From Roseomonas sp. OT10 (GTDB lineage Bacteria > Pseudomonadota > Alphaproteobacteria > Acetobacterales > Acetobacteraceae), in NCBI RefSeq assembly GCF_020991085.1, contig NZ_CP087719.1, forward strand, positions 1,178,001 through 1,242,000: DNA of 64,000 nt. The letters are read 5' to 3'. This document shows, piece by piece, positions 9,712-17,755 of this stretch. The notes under the pieces are model-generated. The model had not been told where the DNA came from. It did no database searches and saw only the letters and a program-made list of their open reading frames with translations. The translations under genes and the position numbers were made by a program. Positions within the stretch are counted from its first letter, which is position 1. Each line of letters starts with the position of its first letter.

Positions 9712-11019
9712 TTGCGCCTGTCCCGCGCCTTCCTGCCCACGCTGAAGGAAACGCCCGCCGAGGCGCAGATCGCCTCCCACCGCCTGATGCTGCGCGCCGG
9801 GCTAGTACGGCAGACCAGCGCCGGCATCTACGCCTGGCTGCCCCTGGGGCTGCGGGTGCTGCGCAAGGTCGAGCAGATCGTGCGCGAGGAGCAGGACCGG
9901 ACGGGGGCGCAGGAGATCCTGATGCCCACCATCCAGCCGGCCGAGCTGTGGAAGGAGAGCGGTCGCTACGAGGCCTACGGCAAGGAGATGCTGCGTCTCA
10001 ACGACCGGCACGAGCGGGAGATGCTCTACGGCCCGACCAACGAGGAGATGGTCACCGATATCTTCCGCGGCTTCGCCAAGTCGTACCGCGACCTGCCGCG
10101 CAACCTCTACCACATCCAGTGGAAGTTCCGCGACGAGGTCCGCCCCCGCTTCGGCGTCATGCGCGGCCGCGAGTTCCTGATGAAGGACGCCTATTCCTTC
10201 GACCTGACCGTCGAGGGCGCGCGCCATTCCTACCGCAAGATGTTCGTGGCCTATCTGCGCACCTTCGCGCGGATGGGGCTGAAGGCCATCCCGATGCGCG
10301 CCGATACCGGCCCGATCGGCGGCGACCTGAGCCACGAGTTCATCATCCTGGCCGAGACGGGCGAGAGCCAGGTCTACCTGCACCGCGACCTGCTGGCCTA
10401 TGACCCGCTCTCCGAAATCCCCGACTACGACGGCGACCTGACGCCGCAGGTCGAGTTCTGGACCCGCCGCTACGCCGCCACCGACGAGCTGCACGACGAG
10501 GCCGCCTGGGCGCAGGTGCCGGAGGGCGACCGCGTCGCCGCCCGCGGCGTGGAGGTTGGGCACATCTTCTACTTCGGCACCAAGTACTCCGCTGCCATGG
10601 GCTTCCAGGTGGCCGGGCCGGACGGCGCCAATGTGACGCCGGAGATGGGCTCCTATGGCATCGGCGTCTCCCGCGTCGTGGGGGCCGCGATCGAGGCCAA
10701 CCATGACGAGGCGGGCATCAAGTGGCCCGACGCCATCGCGCCCTACAAGTTGGCGGTGATCAACCTCAAGCCCGGCGACGCCGCCTGCGACGCGATGGCC
10801 GAGCAGCTCTACGGCGCCTTCGCGGACGACGCGGTGCTGGACGACCGCGACGCGCGGGCGGGGCAGAAATTCGCCGATGCCGACCTGCTGGGCTTCCCCT
10901 GGCAGGCGATCATCGGCCCGCGCGGGGCGGCGGCCGGCAAGGTGGAGCTGAAGCGCCGCGCCACCGGCGAGCGGGTGGAGCTGTCCCTGGACGACGCGCT
11001 GGCGAAGCTCGCCGCCTGA
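9712..11019 (+). CDS. proS: Proline--tRNA ligase (short alphaproteobacterial type)
   Basis: ProRS charges tRNA-Pro with proline. It is a class II synthetase with a C-terminal anticodon-binding domain. The protein has 435 residues and lacks the large editing insertion of the E. coli enzyme, as usual in alphaproteobacteria. Visible features are [11 protein letters not shown] (about residues 35–45), the [17 protein letters not shown] motif-2 region near residue 140 and [11 protein letters not shown] of motif 3. TTG at 9712 was chosen because family members begin with (M)RLSR and a GGAG site lies 9 bases upstream. Another TTG at 9679 would add a Pro-rich stub. It overlaps lolC by one base. Confidence 0.94.
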   Translation: MRLSRAFLPTLKETPAEAQIASHRLMLRAGLVRQTSAGIYAWLPLGLRVLRKVEQIVREEQDRTGAQEILMPTIQPAELWKESGRYEAYGKEMLRLNDRHEREMLYGPTNEEMVTDIFRGFAKSYRDLPRNLYHIQWKFRDEVRPRFGVMRGREFLMKDAYSFDLTVEGARHSYRKMFVAYLRTFARMGLKAIPMRADTGPIGGDLSHEFIILAETGESQVYLHRDLLAYDPLSEIPDYDGDLTPQVEFWTRRYAATDELHDEAAWAQVPEGDRVAARGVEVGHIFYFGTKYSAAMGFQVAGPDGANVTPEMGSYGIGVSRVVGAAIEANHDEAGIKWPDAIAPYKLAVINLKPGDAACDAMAEQLYGAFADDAVLDDRDARAGQKFADADLLGFPWQAIIGPRGAAAGKVELKRRATGERVELSLDDALAKLAA

Positions 11020-12272
11020 TGTTCGGCGCCTTCGAGCGTATGGTCGCCTTCCGCTACCTGCGGGCGCGGAAGGGGGAGCGCTTCGTCTCGGTCATCGCGA
11101 TCTTCTCGCTCGTCGGCATCGCGCTGGGCGTGGCGACGCTGATCATCGTGATGAGCGTGATGAACGGCTTCCGGCAGGAGCTGCTGGGCCGAATCCTGGG
11201 CCTCAACGGGCATATGGGCGTCTTCGCCGCGGCCGGCGGCCCGCTGCCCGATTTCGACGAGATCGCCCGCAAGGTGCGCGGCGTGCCCGGCGTGACCTCC
11301 GCCACCCCGATCGTGGAGGGGCAGGTGCTGTTCACCTCCGAGGCCGGCGGCGCCTCGGGCGGCATCGCGCGCGGTATCCGGCCGGAGGATCTCCGCGCCC
11401 GGCCGCTGATCGCGAACAACCTGCGCGGCGGCAGCCTGGAGCGCTTCGGCGGCGACGACACGATCGTGGTCGGCAACCGCCTGGCGCAGAAGCTCGGCCT
11501 CCGCGTCGGCGACCGCCTCTCCCTCGTCTCGCCCCAGGGCCGCACCACCGTCATCGGCACCGTGCCCCGCCTGCGCTCCTACGAGGTGGTGGCGTTGTTC
11601 GAGGCGGGGATGAACGAGTACGACAGCAGCTACGTCTTCCTGCCCTTCCAGGCGGCGCAGGTCTACTTCCAGCTTCGCGACGCGGCGTCGCAGGTGGAGG
11701 TCTTCGTCGACAACCCCGACAACGTCGCCGCCATCGGGCGGGAGATCTACCGCGCCGTCGCCCCCACGCGCGTCCGCGTGCTGGACTGGCAGAGCGCCAA
11801 CTCCTCCTTCTTCAACGCCGTCCAGGTCGAGCGGAACGTGATGTTCCTGATCCTGACGCTGATCATCATCGTCGCCGCCTTCAACATCGTTTCCTCCCTC
11901 ATCATGCTGGTGAAGGACAAGACCCGCGACATCGCCGTGCTGCGCACCGTGGGCGCCACGCGCGGGGCGATCATGCGCATCTTCCTGCTCTGCGGCGCCA
12001 GCGTCGGCGTGGCGGGGACGCTGATCGGCTTCCTGCTGGGCATCGTCTTCTGCGCCTATATCGAGAACATCCGCCAGCTCCTCCAGCGACTCTCGGGGAC
12101 GGAGCTGTTCAGCCCGGAGGTCTACTTCCTCACCCGGCTGCCGGCGGTGGTGAACCCGCACGAGGTGACGCAGGTGGTGCTGATGGGCCTCGGCCTCTCG
12201 CTCCTCGCCACGCTCTACCCCTCCTGGCGGGCGGCGCGGACCGATCCCGTGGTGGCGCTGCGCAATGAGTGA
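11019..12272 (+). CDS. lolC: Lipoprotein-releasing ABC transporter permease LolC/LolE
   Basis: This is the inner-membrane permease of the Lol system that extracts outer-membrane lipoproteins for the chaperone LolA. At 417 residues it has the standard four-helix layout: one helix near residues 25–48, a large periplasmic MacB-type domain, then three helices from about residue 273 to the end. Conserved points are [12 protein letters not shown] after helix 1 and [13 protein letters not shown], which couples to the ATPase. A single permease with LolD is usual outside gammaproteobacteria. It starts inside the proS stop codon (TGATG) and overlaps lolD by 8 bases. Confidence 0.93.
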   Translation: MFGAFERMVAFRYLRARKGERFVSVIAIFSLVGIALGVATLIIVMSVMNGFRQELLGRILGLNGHMGVFAAAGGPLPDFDEIARKVRGVPGVTSATPIVEGQVLFTSEAGGASGGIARGIRPEDLRARPLIANNLRGGSLERFGGDDTIVVGNRLAQKLGLRVGDRLSLVSPQGRTTVIGTVPRLRSYEVVALFEAGMNEYDSSYVFLPFQAAQVYFQLRDAASQVEVFVDNPDNVAAIGREIYRAVAPTRVRVLDWQSANSSFFNAVQVERNVMFLILTLIIIVAAFNIVSSLIMLVKDKTRDIAVLRTVGATRGAIMRIFLLCGASVGVAGTLIGFLLGIVFCAYIENIRQLLQRLSGTELFSPEVYFLTRLPAVVNPHEVTQVVLMGLGLSLLATLYPSWRAARTDPVVALRNE

Positions 12273-12954
12273 CGCCGTGCCGCCGCTGCGGCTGGAGAAC
12301 GTGCAGCGCCGCTACCGCACCGAGGCGGGGGAGCTGCCCGTCCTCCAGGGCGCCGACCTGACGCTGCACGCGGGCGAGATCGTCGCCCTGGTCGCCCCCT
12401 CCGGCACGGGGAAGTCCACCCTGCTGCACCTGGCCGGGCTGCTGGAGCGGCCCGACGGGGGCGAGGTGCATGTCGAGGGCCGCGCCGCCGGCGGGCTGGA
12501 CGATGCCGCGCGCACCGCCATCCGGCGGAGCACGATCGGCTTCGTCTACCAGTTCCACCACCTCCTCCCAGAATTCACTGCCGAGGAGAACGTGGCCCTG
12601 CCGCAGATGGCCGCCGGGCGCAGCCGTGCCCAGGCGCGCGACCATGCGCGGGAGCTGCTGGCGGCCTTCGGGCTGGCGGGGCGGGAGCACCATCGCCCCG
12701 GTCGGCTCTCGGGCGGCGAGCAGCAGCGCGTCGCCATCGCGCGTGCCCTGGCCAACGCGCCGCGCATCCTGCTGGCCGACGAGCCCACCGGGAACCTCGA
12801 TGTCGGCACCTCGGACCGGGTCTTCGCGCAACTGCTGGAAGCGGCGCGGGGCAGGGGGCTCGCCGCCCTGATCGCCACGCACAACCCGGAGCTGGCGGCG
12901 CGGATGGACCGGGTGGTGACGCTGCGCGACGGGCGGCTCGTTGGAGCCGGCTAG
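12265..12954 (+). CDS. lolD: Lipoprotein-releasing ABC transporter ATP-binding protein LolD
   Basis: LolD is the ATPase that powers lipoprotein release by LolC. The 229-residue protein has Walker A (PSGTGKST, about residues 45–52), a Q-loop in [15 protein letters not shown], the signature [15 protein letters not shown] near residue 148, Walker B ILLADEPT and the H-loop ATHN near residue 207. It belongs to the MacB/LolD subfamily. Its start overlaps lolC. It ends the housekeeping block, and an IS630 element begins 200 bp downstream. A decayed second lolD fragment is at 53028–53245. Confidence 0.95.
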   Translation: MSDAVPPLRLENVQRRYRTEAGELPVLQGADLTLHAGEIVALVAPSGTGKSTLLHLAGLLERPDGGEVHVEGRAAGGLDDAARTAIRRSTIGFVYQFHHLLPEFTAEENVALPQMAAGRSRAQARDHARELLAAFGLAGREHHRPGRLSGGEQQRVAIARALANAPRILLADEPTGNLDVGTSDRVFAQLLEAARGRGLAALIATHNPELAARMDRVVTLRDGRLVGAG

Positions 12955-13157
12955 GGCGCGCCGCACGGGGCCGGCCTTGCCGCCCGGGCCCGCCCCGCCG
13001 GTGTCACGACCCCCCGGTCATCCGGGGCTGCCCACCGTCCTCGGGCGGTGTCCCGGTTCGGCACAGCAGGCGTCGAATCGTCGCCCATAGCAGGAGCGGG
13101 GTGGCGGCGCCGGGTGATCGCCTTTCACGTCCCAGCGCCGAACCGAGCCGGATTATA

Positions 13158-14322
13158 CCCGTCTCATAAAGTTTTGACTGATTGCAGGTAGGGGTAGTCG
13201 GTAAGGGAGGCGATGCGGCCGGTCTCGTTGGTGAGTTGGTTCCAGGCTTGGCAGCAGCCGTCGATGATGGCGTTGAGGTCGGGGAAGAGGCAGAGCGAGA
13301 GGAAGCGCTCCCGCAGGTAGAGCCAGACGCGTTCGACCGGGTTCAACTCGGGGGCGTAGGGCGGCAGGAAGACGAGGCTGACGTTGTTCGGGACGGCGAG
13401 GTGGCCTGCGATGTGCCAGCCCGCGCCGTCCAGCAGCAGGGCGGCGTGCACCGGCTCGGGCAGGGTGGCGGCGAAGCGGTCGAGGAAGGCCTGCATCGCC
13501 GCCGTGCCGACCTCGGTGAGCACGAGGGCGAAGGCCTGGTCAGTGCCGGGGCGGACGGCGACGAAGATCCAGGCGGACGCGTGGCGCTGGTCGATGGTGC
13601 CGGCCGGACGGACGCCGCGCTCGTACCAGACACGGGTGCCGCGGCCTTTCTGACCCACTCGGGCCTCGTCCTGGCACCAGAGTTGGACCTCGGCGCCGGG
13701 GTGGGCGCGGCTGATCTCGCTCAGGGCGGCGGCGAGGCCCCCTTTTTGAACCGCTCCTGCGCTCCCTTGTCCGCCTTGGGATGGCTGGGCCGGACCTTCT
13801 GCCAGGAGAGGTCGAGCGACTTCACCAGCCGCAGCATCCCACCCTCGCGGTAGGTTACACCGAAGCGCTCCTCCGCCACCCGACACAGATCGACGATACG
13901 CCAGGACGACACCCCGTCTCGCTCGCGATCCGGGCCGCGCAGCACCACCGCCTTGAAGGCGGCCCTCTGTCCCTCAGTCATGCGCGTCGGCCGCCCCGAG
14001 CGGGGCTGGTCGCGCAGGCCTGCCACGCCCTTGGCGTTGAAGCGGATCACCCAGTCCCGCAGCGTCTGCCGATCCATCCCCGCGAACCGGGCTGCCGCCT
14101 CACGGCTCATGCCATCCAGCACGTTCGCCAGCGCCATCAGCCGGGCCGCCACCCGCCCGGCCCGCTCGCGCCGGGCCAGACGCCGAAGTTCTCCCGCCTC
14201 CACGTCAGTCCGAATCGCCACCGCCGCGCCCATCCCAGGCACTCCGCCACCTCGGAGAACACCGAATCACAGCACCACCCGCCACGCCTCACACGAATGA
14301 GTCAGCAGTTCGTGGGGCGGGT
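13158..14322 (-). mobile_element. IS630-family insertion sequence
   Basis: The element is 1,165 bp with imperfect inverted ends. The outer sequence CCCG(T/C)C(T/C)CA occurs at 13158 and, inverted, ending at 14322. Both ends are flanked by the TA dinucleotide expected for IS630 targets (13156–13157 and 14323–14324). It holds one transposase gene in two frames on the - strand. It sits 200 bp downstream of lolD and directly abuts an older transposase remnant on its right. Confidence 0.8.
13164..14242 (-). CDS. IS630-family transposase, two frames joined by a -1 frameshift
   Basis: The first frame (13721–14242, 173 residues) holds the N-terminal helix-turn-helix region, including AGMDRQTLRDWVIRFNAKGV. 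The second frame (from about 13748 down to 13164) holds the DDE catalytic domain: Asp in CQDEARVGQ, Asp in LLLDGAGWH and Glu in YAPELNPVERVW. The frames meet at a C-AAAAA-GGGGG run (13739–13748), where a -1 slip fuses them into about 358 residues, the family length. Programmed frameshifting is established for many IS630 elements, so the gene is probably active; a simple inactivating indel cannot be excluded. Confidence 0.85.
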
Positions 14323-14324
14323 AT

Positions 14325-14465
14325 TAGAGCGTGATGACGTTACGTCCGTCATAGCCTGGCTTGGCGAGGTGGTTGGCGCATTCGTGCGGCGTGCAGGTGT
14401 GCAGGAGCTGGGCGATGGGGGGCAGACGGTCTCGCACGTTCTTATCCACAGGATGTGGGGACAAG
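14325..14465 (-). pseudogene. C-terminal remnant of a transposase (IS630-like)
   Basis: On the - strand this segment encodes about 40 residues ending in HECANHLAKPGYDGRNVITL and a stop at 14325–14327. The pattern (E-C-A-N-x-x-x-x-x-G-Y near the C-terminus) is typical of transposases of another IS630 subgroup. The rest of the gene is missing: immediately upstream the intact IS3 element begins, and beyond it (15794 onwards) the frame hits stops and is not recognisable. It is a relic that served as target for both neighbouring elements. The family call rests on a short stretch. Confidence 0.45.
14462..14465 (+). repeat. Target site duplication, left copy (CAAG)
   Basis: This 4-bp sequence directly precedes the left end of the IS3 element and is repeated after its right end at 15790–15793. 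It lies inside a 7-bp inverted repeat (CCACAGG/CCTGTGG) that becomes visible when the element is removed, so the insertion point was a small hairpin loop. Confidence 0.85.
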
Positions 14466-14515
14466 TGAACCGCGCCGGGTTTGGCGGAGGCTCCAACCGT
14501 TGAGAGGATGGAGCG

Positions 14516-14848
14516 ATGACGGCGAAGAAGACGGCGGCGAGCTACTCGCCTGAGGTTCGGGAGCGGTCGGTGCGGCTGGTGCTGGACGGCGCCGGGGAGC
14601 ATGGCTCGCAATGGGCGGCGATCGGCTCGATCGCGGCGAAGATCGGCTGCACGGCGGAGACGCTGCGTCGCTGGGTCCGGCAGGCCGAGCGTGACCGCGG
14701 CAAGCGTGCCGGGCCCACGAGCGAGGATCGGGATCGCATCAAGGCGCTGGAGCGGGAGAACCGCGAGCTGCGCCAGGCGAACGAGATCCTGCGCAAGGCA
14801 TCAGCGTATTTTGCCCTGGCGGAGCTCGACCGCCGGTCGAAGCCATGA
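14516..14848 (+). CDS. IS3-family transposase OrfA
   Basis: OrfA (110 residues) has an N-terminal helix-turn-helix of the HTH_8 (transposase 8) class, with [20 protein letters not shown] around residues 41–60, followed by a leucine-zipper coiled coil (residues about 75–98, [18 protein letters not shown]). It binds the IS ends and pairs with OrfB. Its last codon overlaps the OrfB start (ATGA), so OrfB can be made by re-initiation or by frameshift fusion. Confidence 0.93.
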   Translation: MTAKKTAASYSPEVRERSVRLVLDGAGEHGSQWAAIGSIAAKIGCTAETLRRWVRQAERDRGKRAGPTSEDRDRIKALERENRELRQANEILRKASAYFALAELDRRSKP

Positions 14849-15750
14849 TCGCCTTCATCGACGATCATCGGGGCGTGTACGGGGTCGAGTCGATCTGCCG
14901 GGTTCTGCCGATCGCCCCGTCCACCTACCACGCCCATGCCGCGCGCCGCGCCGATCCCACTCTGGGCTCGGCCAGGTCGCAGCGGGACAGCATGCTGCGG
15001 GCGGAGGTGCGGCGGGTCCACGCCGAGAACTTCGGCGTCTACGGCGTGCGGAAGGTCTGGCGCCAGCTCGGCCGCGAGGGGACGTCGGTCGCCCGCTGCA
15101 CGGTGGCGCGGCTGATGCGCCAGATGGGCCTGCGCGGCGTGGTGCGTGGCAAGGAGACCAGGACGACGGTGCCCGACAAGGGCGCGCCATGCCCGGCCGA
15201 CCGGGTAAACCGGCAGTTCCTGGCGCCGCGGCCGAACCTGCTCTGGGTGTCGGACTTCACCTACGTCGCGACCTGGCAGGGCTTCGTCTACGTCGCCTTC
15301 GTCATCGACACCTTCGCGCGGCGGATCGTCGGCTGGCGGGTGTCGCGCACCTCCCATGCTGGCTTCGTCCTGGATGCCCTGGAGCAGGCGCTGCATGACC
15401 GGCGGCCTGTCCAGGGCATGGGGCTGATCCATCACAGCGATCGCGGGGTCCAATACGTGTCTATCCGCTACACCGAGCGCCTGGCGGAAGCGGGCATCGA
15501 GCCGTCGGTCGGCAGCGTCGGCGACAGCTACGACAACGCGCTGGCCGAGAGCGTCATCGGCCTGTTCAAGACCGAGGTCATTCGGCGCCGCGGCCCGTGG
15601 CGCAGCCTGGAGGGCGTCGAGTTCGCCACCCTCGAATGGGTGGACTGGTTCAACAACCGCCGCCTCCTCGAGCCGATCGGAAACATCCCGCCCGCCGAGG
15701 CGGAGGCGCGCTACTATGCCGCCCAGGAGGCCATAGCCCTGGCGGCCTGA
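14845..15750 (+). CDS. IS3-family transposase OrfB
   Basis: OrfB (301 residues) is the retroviral-integrase-like catalytic part. The N-terminal HTH_21 region (residues about 45–105, [21 protein letters not shown]) precedes the rve core with the DDE triad: Asp in WVSDFTYVA, Asp in HHSDRGVQY and Glu in [16 protein letters not shown]. All three are present and the frame is full length, so the enzyme should be functional. Confidence 0.94.
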   Translation: MIAFIDDHRGVYGVESICRVLPIAPSTYHAHAARRADPTLGSARSQRDSMLRAEVRRVHAENFGVYGVRKVWRQLGREGTSVARCTVARLMRQMGLRGVVRGKETRTTVPDKGAPCPADRVNRQFLAPRPNLLWVSDFTYVATWQGFVYVAFVIDTFARRIVGWRVSRTSHAGFVLDALEQALHDRRPVQGMGLIHHSDRGVQYVSIRYTERLAEAGIEPSVGSVGDSYDNALAESVIGLFKTEVIRRRGPWRSLEGVEFATLEWVDWFNNRRLLEPIGNIPPAEAEARYYAAQEAIALAA

Positions 15751-15921
15751 CTCACGCCAAACAGCCTCCGCCAAACCCGGCGCGGTTCACAAGCCTGTGG
15801 GTCGCTAGGTGCCGTGCAGGTCGTAGGAGTGCCGGCCATCGCCGAAGTCAGCTCCCAGACGACGACTCACCGCGATCTGGTGGCACATCCGCCGGAAGAA
15901 GAGCGCGGTGCCTGCGTGCTG

Positions 15922-16161
15922 TCAGCGGAAGGAGCGCTTGGCGATCTCGATCTCGGCCAGCGCCCCGCGGATCAGGCGCTCGGCCTCGCCCTTGTGTCCG
16001 CCGAAGCGGTTGGGCGCCCGGTTGAGGGCGTCGAGGGCGAGGCGCAGGTGGTCCTCGGCCTCGTTGAGGTTGGGCCAGGGCTCCTGCGCCACGGCGCAGC
16101 CGGAGACGAGGGCGGCACCGGCCAGGAGAGAGAGCGGGAGAAGGGCATCGCGGCGGTTCAT
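15922..16161 (-). CDS. Small predicted outer-membrane lipoprotein
   Basis: This 79-residue protein has a lipoprotein signal peptide (MNRRDALLPLSLLAGAALVSGC) with lipobox LVSGC, so Cys22 should be acylated. The rest is a short helical domain with NLNEAEDHLRLALDAL and GEAERLIRGALAEIEIAKRSF, resembling the two-helix repeat of small hypothetical proteins. An AAAGGA ribosome site precedes the ATG at 16161. It is last in a four-gene - strand cluster of exported proteins and lies 128 bp from the IS3 target site. Its function is unknown. Confidence 0.75.
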   Translation of the reverse strand: MNRRDALLPLSLLAGAALVSGCAVAQEPWPNLNEAEDHLRLALDALNRAPNRFGGHKGEAERLIRGALAEIEIAKRSFR

Positions 16162-16203
16162 GAGGTCGGTCCTTTCGGGGGGGCGTGCGGAGGGGAAGGG
16201 CGA

Positions 16204-16701
16204 TCAGCATTCCTCCGCCTCGAACAGCCAGAGCTGGGCGCTGGGCTGGGCGGGGCCGGGGTGGTCGGTCATGCCGAGGAAGGCGGGGATGCGGCGCTTC
16301 TGCGCGTCGGTGAGGGAGGCGACGAAAGGCGTCGCGGCATCGACGACGCGTCGCAGGTCCTGGCCGCGGGCGACCTCGGCGTCGGCGATGTGGCCGAGCA
16401 CGTCGAGGAAGGTCGTCGGCTCGGCGGCGGCCAGGCGTTGCGCGCGGCGGCTGGCCGCGTTGCGGCTGGCATCGCGGATCGCGGCCTCCAGCGGCGCCCA
16501 GAGCCTCTCCTGCTCCGGCGACAGCTCGATGACCGTCCGCAGCGCGGCGAGGCGGGCGTTCAGGATCGCCCGCGCATCGGCCTCGTCGCCGGCCGGCGCG
16601 GGCTGCTGGGCGGGCGCCGGCTGGGCCTGGGCGCCGGGGGAGGAGAGGACGGGGAAGGCGAGCAGGGCCGCGGCGACGACGGCGGATCGGATCAGGGACA
16701 T
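16204..16701 (-). CDS. Periplasmic Spy/CpxP-like LTXXQ-motif protein
   Basis: The ATG at 16701 gives 165 residues with a Sec signal peptide cut near residue 26 (PGAQAQ). Two LTXXQ-type motifs are visible, LSPEQERLWAPLE near residue 60 and LTDAQKRRIPAFL near residue 140, with an all-helical middle region. This is the pattern of Spy/CpxP chaperone-like proteins. Such proteins bind unfolded or envelope-stress substrates or metals in the periplasm. It lies between a GCG_CRPN-like gene and a small lipoprotein in an apparent operon (gaps of 31 and 42 bp). Confidence 0.78.
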   Translation of the reverse strand: MSLIRSAVVAAALLAFPVLSSPGAQAQPAPAQQPAPAGDEADARAILNARLAALRTVIELSPEQERLWAPLEAAIRDASRNAASRRAQRLAAAEPTTFLDVLGHIADAEVARGQDLRRVVDAATPFVASLTDAQKRRIPAFLGMTDHPGPAQPSAQLWLFEAEEC

Positions 16702-16732
16702 CGGGGTTTTCGTTCCGGGGTGGGAGGGCGGG

Positions 16733-17065
16733 CTACTTCCAGCCGCCGCCGGGCAGCGGCCCGTGATAGGGCGTGTCGCGGCAATGGCCCCAGGGACCGC
16801 GCCAGAAGCCGGGCGGGCAGCCATTGCCGCCGTACCAGCCGGGGGCGGTGGGGCCGCGCCAGGCCCAGCCGGGCTCGGGGCCACCGGGCCCGGGGCCGCG
16901 GCAGCCGCCCCAGGGGCCCCGCCAGCGGCCCGGGCCGCAGCCCTCGGCCACGGCCGTGATGCCGCTGGGGAGTTCCGCCGCGGGCGGCACCGTCAGGGCA
17001 CCGGCCGGGCCGGCCAGGGCCAGCAGCACCACGGCCGCGCCGACCAGCCGGAAGGTTCCGTGCAT
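16733..17065 (-). CDS. Secreted Gly/Pro/Cys-rich protein of the GCG_CRPN type
   Basis: This 110-residue protein has a Sec signal peptide ending near ALAGPAGA. The mature part has the sequence AEGCGPGRWRGPWGGCR and, after a Gly/Pro/Trp-rich linker, a second unit NGCPPGFWRGPWGHCR. The C-G-P-G-x-x-R-G-P-x-G-x-C-R pattern is that of the GCG_CRPN prefix-to-repeats proteins, small secreted proteins of alphaproteobacteria with no assigned function. The four cysteines could form disulfides or bind metal. GGACGGAG precedes the ATG. It is second in the four-gene cluster. Confidence 0.75.
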   Translation of the reverse strand: MHGTFRLVGAAVVLLALAGPAGALTVPPAAELPSGITAVAEGCGPGRWRGPWGGCRGPGPGGPEPGWAWRGPTAPGWYGGNGCPPGFWRGPWGHCRDTPYHGPLPGGGWK

Positions 17066-17094
17066 GGGGCTCTCCGTCCTTCGGGCTAACGGGA

Positions 17095-17406
17095 TCAGCG
17101 CTGCCGCGTGCCGCTCGCACGGCCGGTGGAGGCGGGCGAGGCGCCGGCGGAGTCGAGCGCGGTGGCCGGACCGGCGGAGACGGCGGTGTCGCCGGCGACG
17201 GCCCGTCGCCCGGTGGGGGCCGGGGAGGCATCGGCCGCGCCCGGCGTCGTCGGCATGGCGGCGACGGGCTCGCCGGCCATGGGGCTCAGGCCGCGACGGC
17301 TCTCGTTCGGCGGGATCGCCGCGGGATCGGCGGCACAGGCCGCGAGGCCCAGCGTGGCAAACAGCGCAAGCGCGCCGGCGCGGAAGGCGGGGCAGGTCAT
17401 CGCCAT
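17095..17406 (-). CDS. Small predicted lipoprotein, low-complexity
   Basis: The ATG at 17406 gives 103 residues. The N-terminus is a lipoprotein signal peptide with lipobox LAAC, so the protein is likely membrane-anchored at that Cys. The remainder is Ala/Pro/Ser/Thr-rich without recognisable domains (RRGLSPMAGEPVAAMPTTPG and so on), probably unstructured. It is first in the four-gene exported-protein cluster and is divergent from the winged-helix/TPR regulator, sharing a 349-bp promoter region. A second ATG two codons later is an alternative start. Confidence 0.62.
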   Translation of the reverse strand: MAMTCPAFRAGALALFATLGLAACAADPAAIPPNESRRGLSPMAGEPVAAMPTTPGAADASPAPTGRRAVAGDTAVSAGPATALDSAGASPASTGRASGTRQR

Positions 17407-17755
17407 TCTCTCATGAGGGATGGGGAAGGGGGGAAGGTCGCTCGTGGTCCGACGCGGGTCGGAAACGGCAGGCAAGGCGGTCGGCCCCGGCGGGAAGGAT
17501 GCCCCGCTCGCCATTGCGCCGCCTCCGATCGGGCGATCCCTCGCACCAACCGGGACGGCACAAGGCGAGAGGTGGCACGAGGTCCGGTTGGCGGGTCGGA
17601 GCACGGCGCGGCTTCCATCTCGGGGTGCGCTGCTGATCTACCGTGCTGCTGCAATGGAGGTCCCGAAGGCCCGCCGAGATCGTGACGATCTTTTTCCGAA
17701 CCTATCTTCGGAGTTTTTTCGGATTAGGATCACCGGGTGTCGACAAGGACCTTTG
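17407..17755. promoter_or_regulatory. Divergent promoter region between the lipoprotein cluster and the wHTH/TPR regulator
   Basis: These 349 bp hold no gene. The right half contains a T-rich operator-like block at 17661–17730 with CCGAA/TTCGG half sites, which recurs upstream of the large autotransporter. The block ends 25 bp before the regulator ATG. Shared use by both divergent units is possible but unproven. Confidence 0.6.
17661..17730 (+). promoter_or_regulatory. Conserved 70-bp operator-like block, copy 1
   Basis: This block aligns without gaps to 28144–28213. By eye 47 of 70 bases match, rising to 26 of 35 in the right half. It contains CCCGAAG (17662–17668), the inverted pair TCCGAA/TTCGGA (17695–17700 and 17707–17712) and TTTCGGAT (17717–17724). 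Conservation of the half-site spacing suggests a protein-binding region, possibly for the adjacent regulator. Confidence 0.6.

Larger units (their letters stand above)
14466..15789 (+). mobile_element. Intact IS3-family insertion sequence
   Basis: The element is 1,324 bp and is bounded by perfect 27-bp terminal inverted repeats (14466–14492 and 15763–15789) beginning TGAACCGCGCCGGG. It is flanked by the 4-bp direct repeat CAAG (14462–14465 and 15790–15793), which is the target duplication. It contains orfA and orfB in the usual arrangement with a 4-base overlap. Both ends and both frames are intact, so this is a recent, possibly still mobile, insertion. Confidence 0.92.

Noticed and set aside
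12955-13157. Gap between lolD and the IS630 element checked for an RNA gene
   Set aside because: No tRNA-like cloverleaf, terminator or protein was seen.
14442-14450. Perfect DnaA-box sequence TTATCCACA
   Set aside because: It is a single copy inside a transposase remnant, with no AT-rich unwinding region, further boxes or replication genes; it is taken as chance.
15794-15921. Possible continuation of the interrupted transposase remnant beyond the IS3 element
   Set aside because: After rejoining across the IS3 element the frame meets a stop within a few codons, and no transposase motif was recognised, so it is left unassigned.
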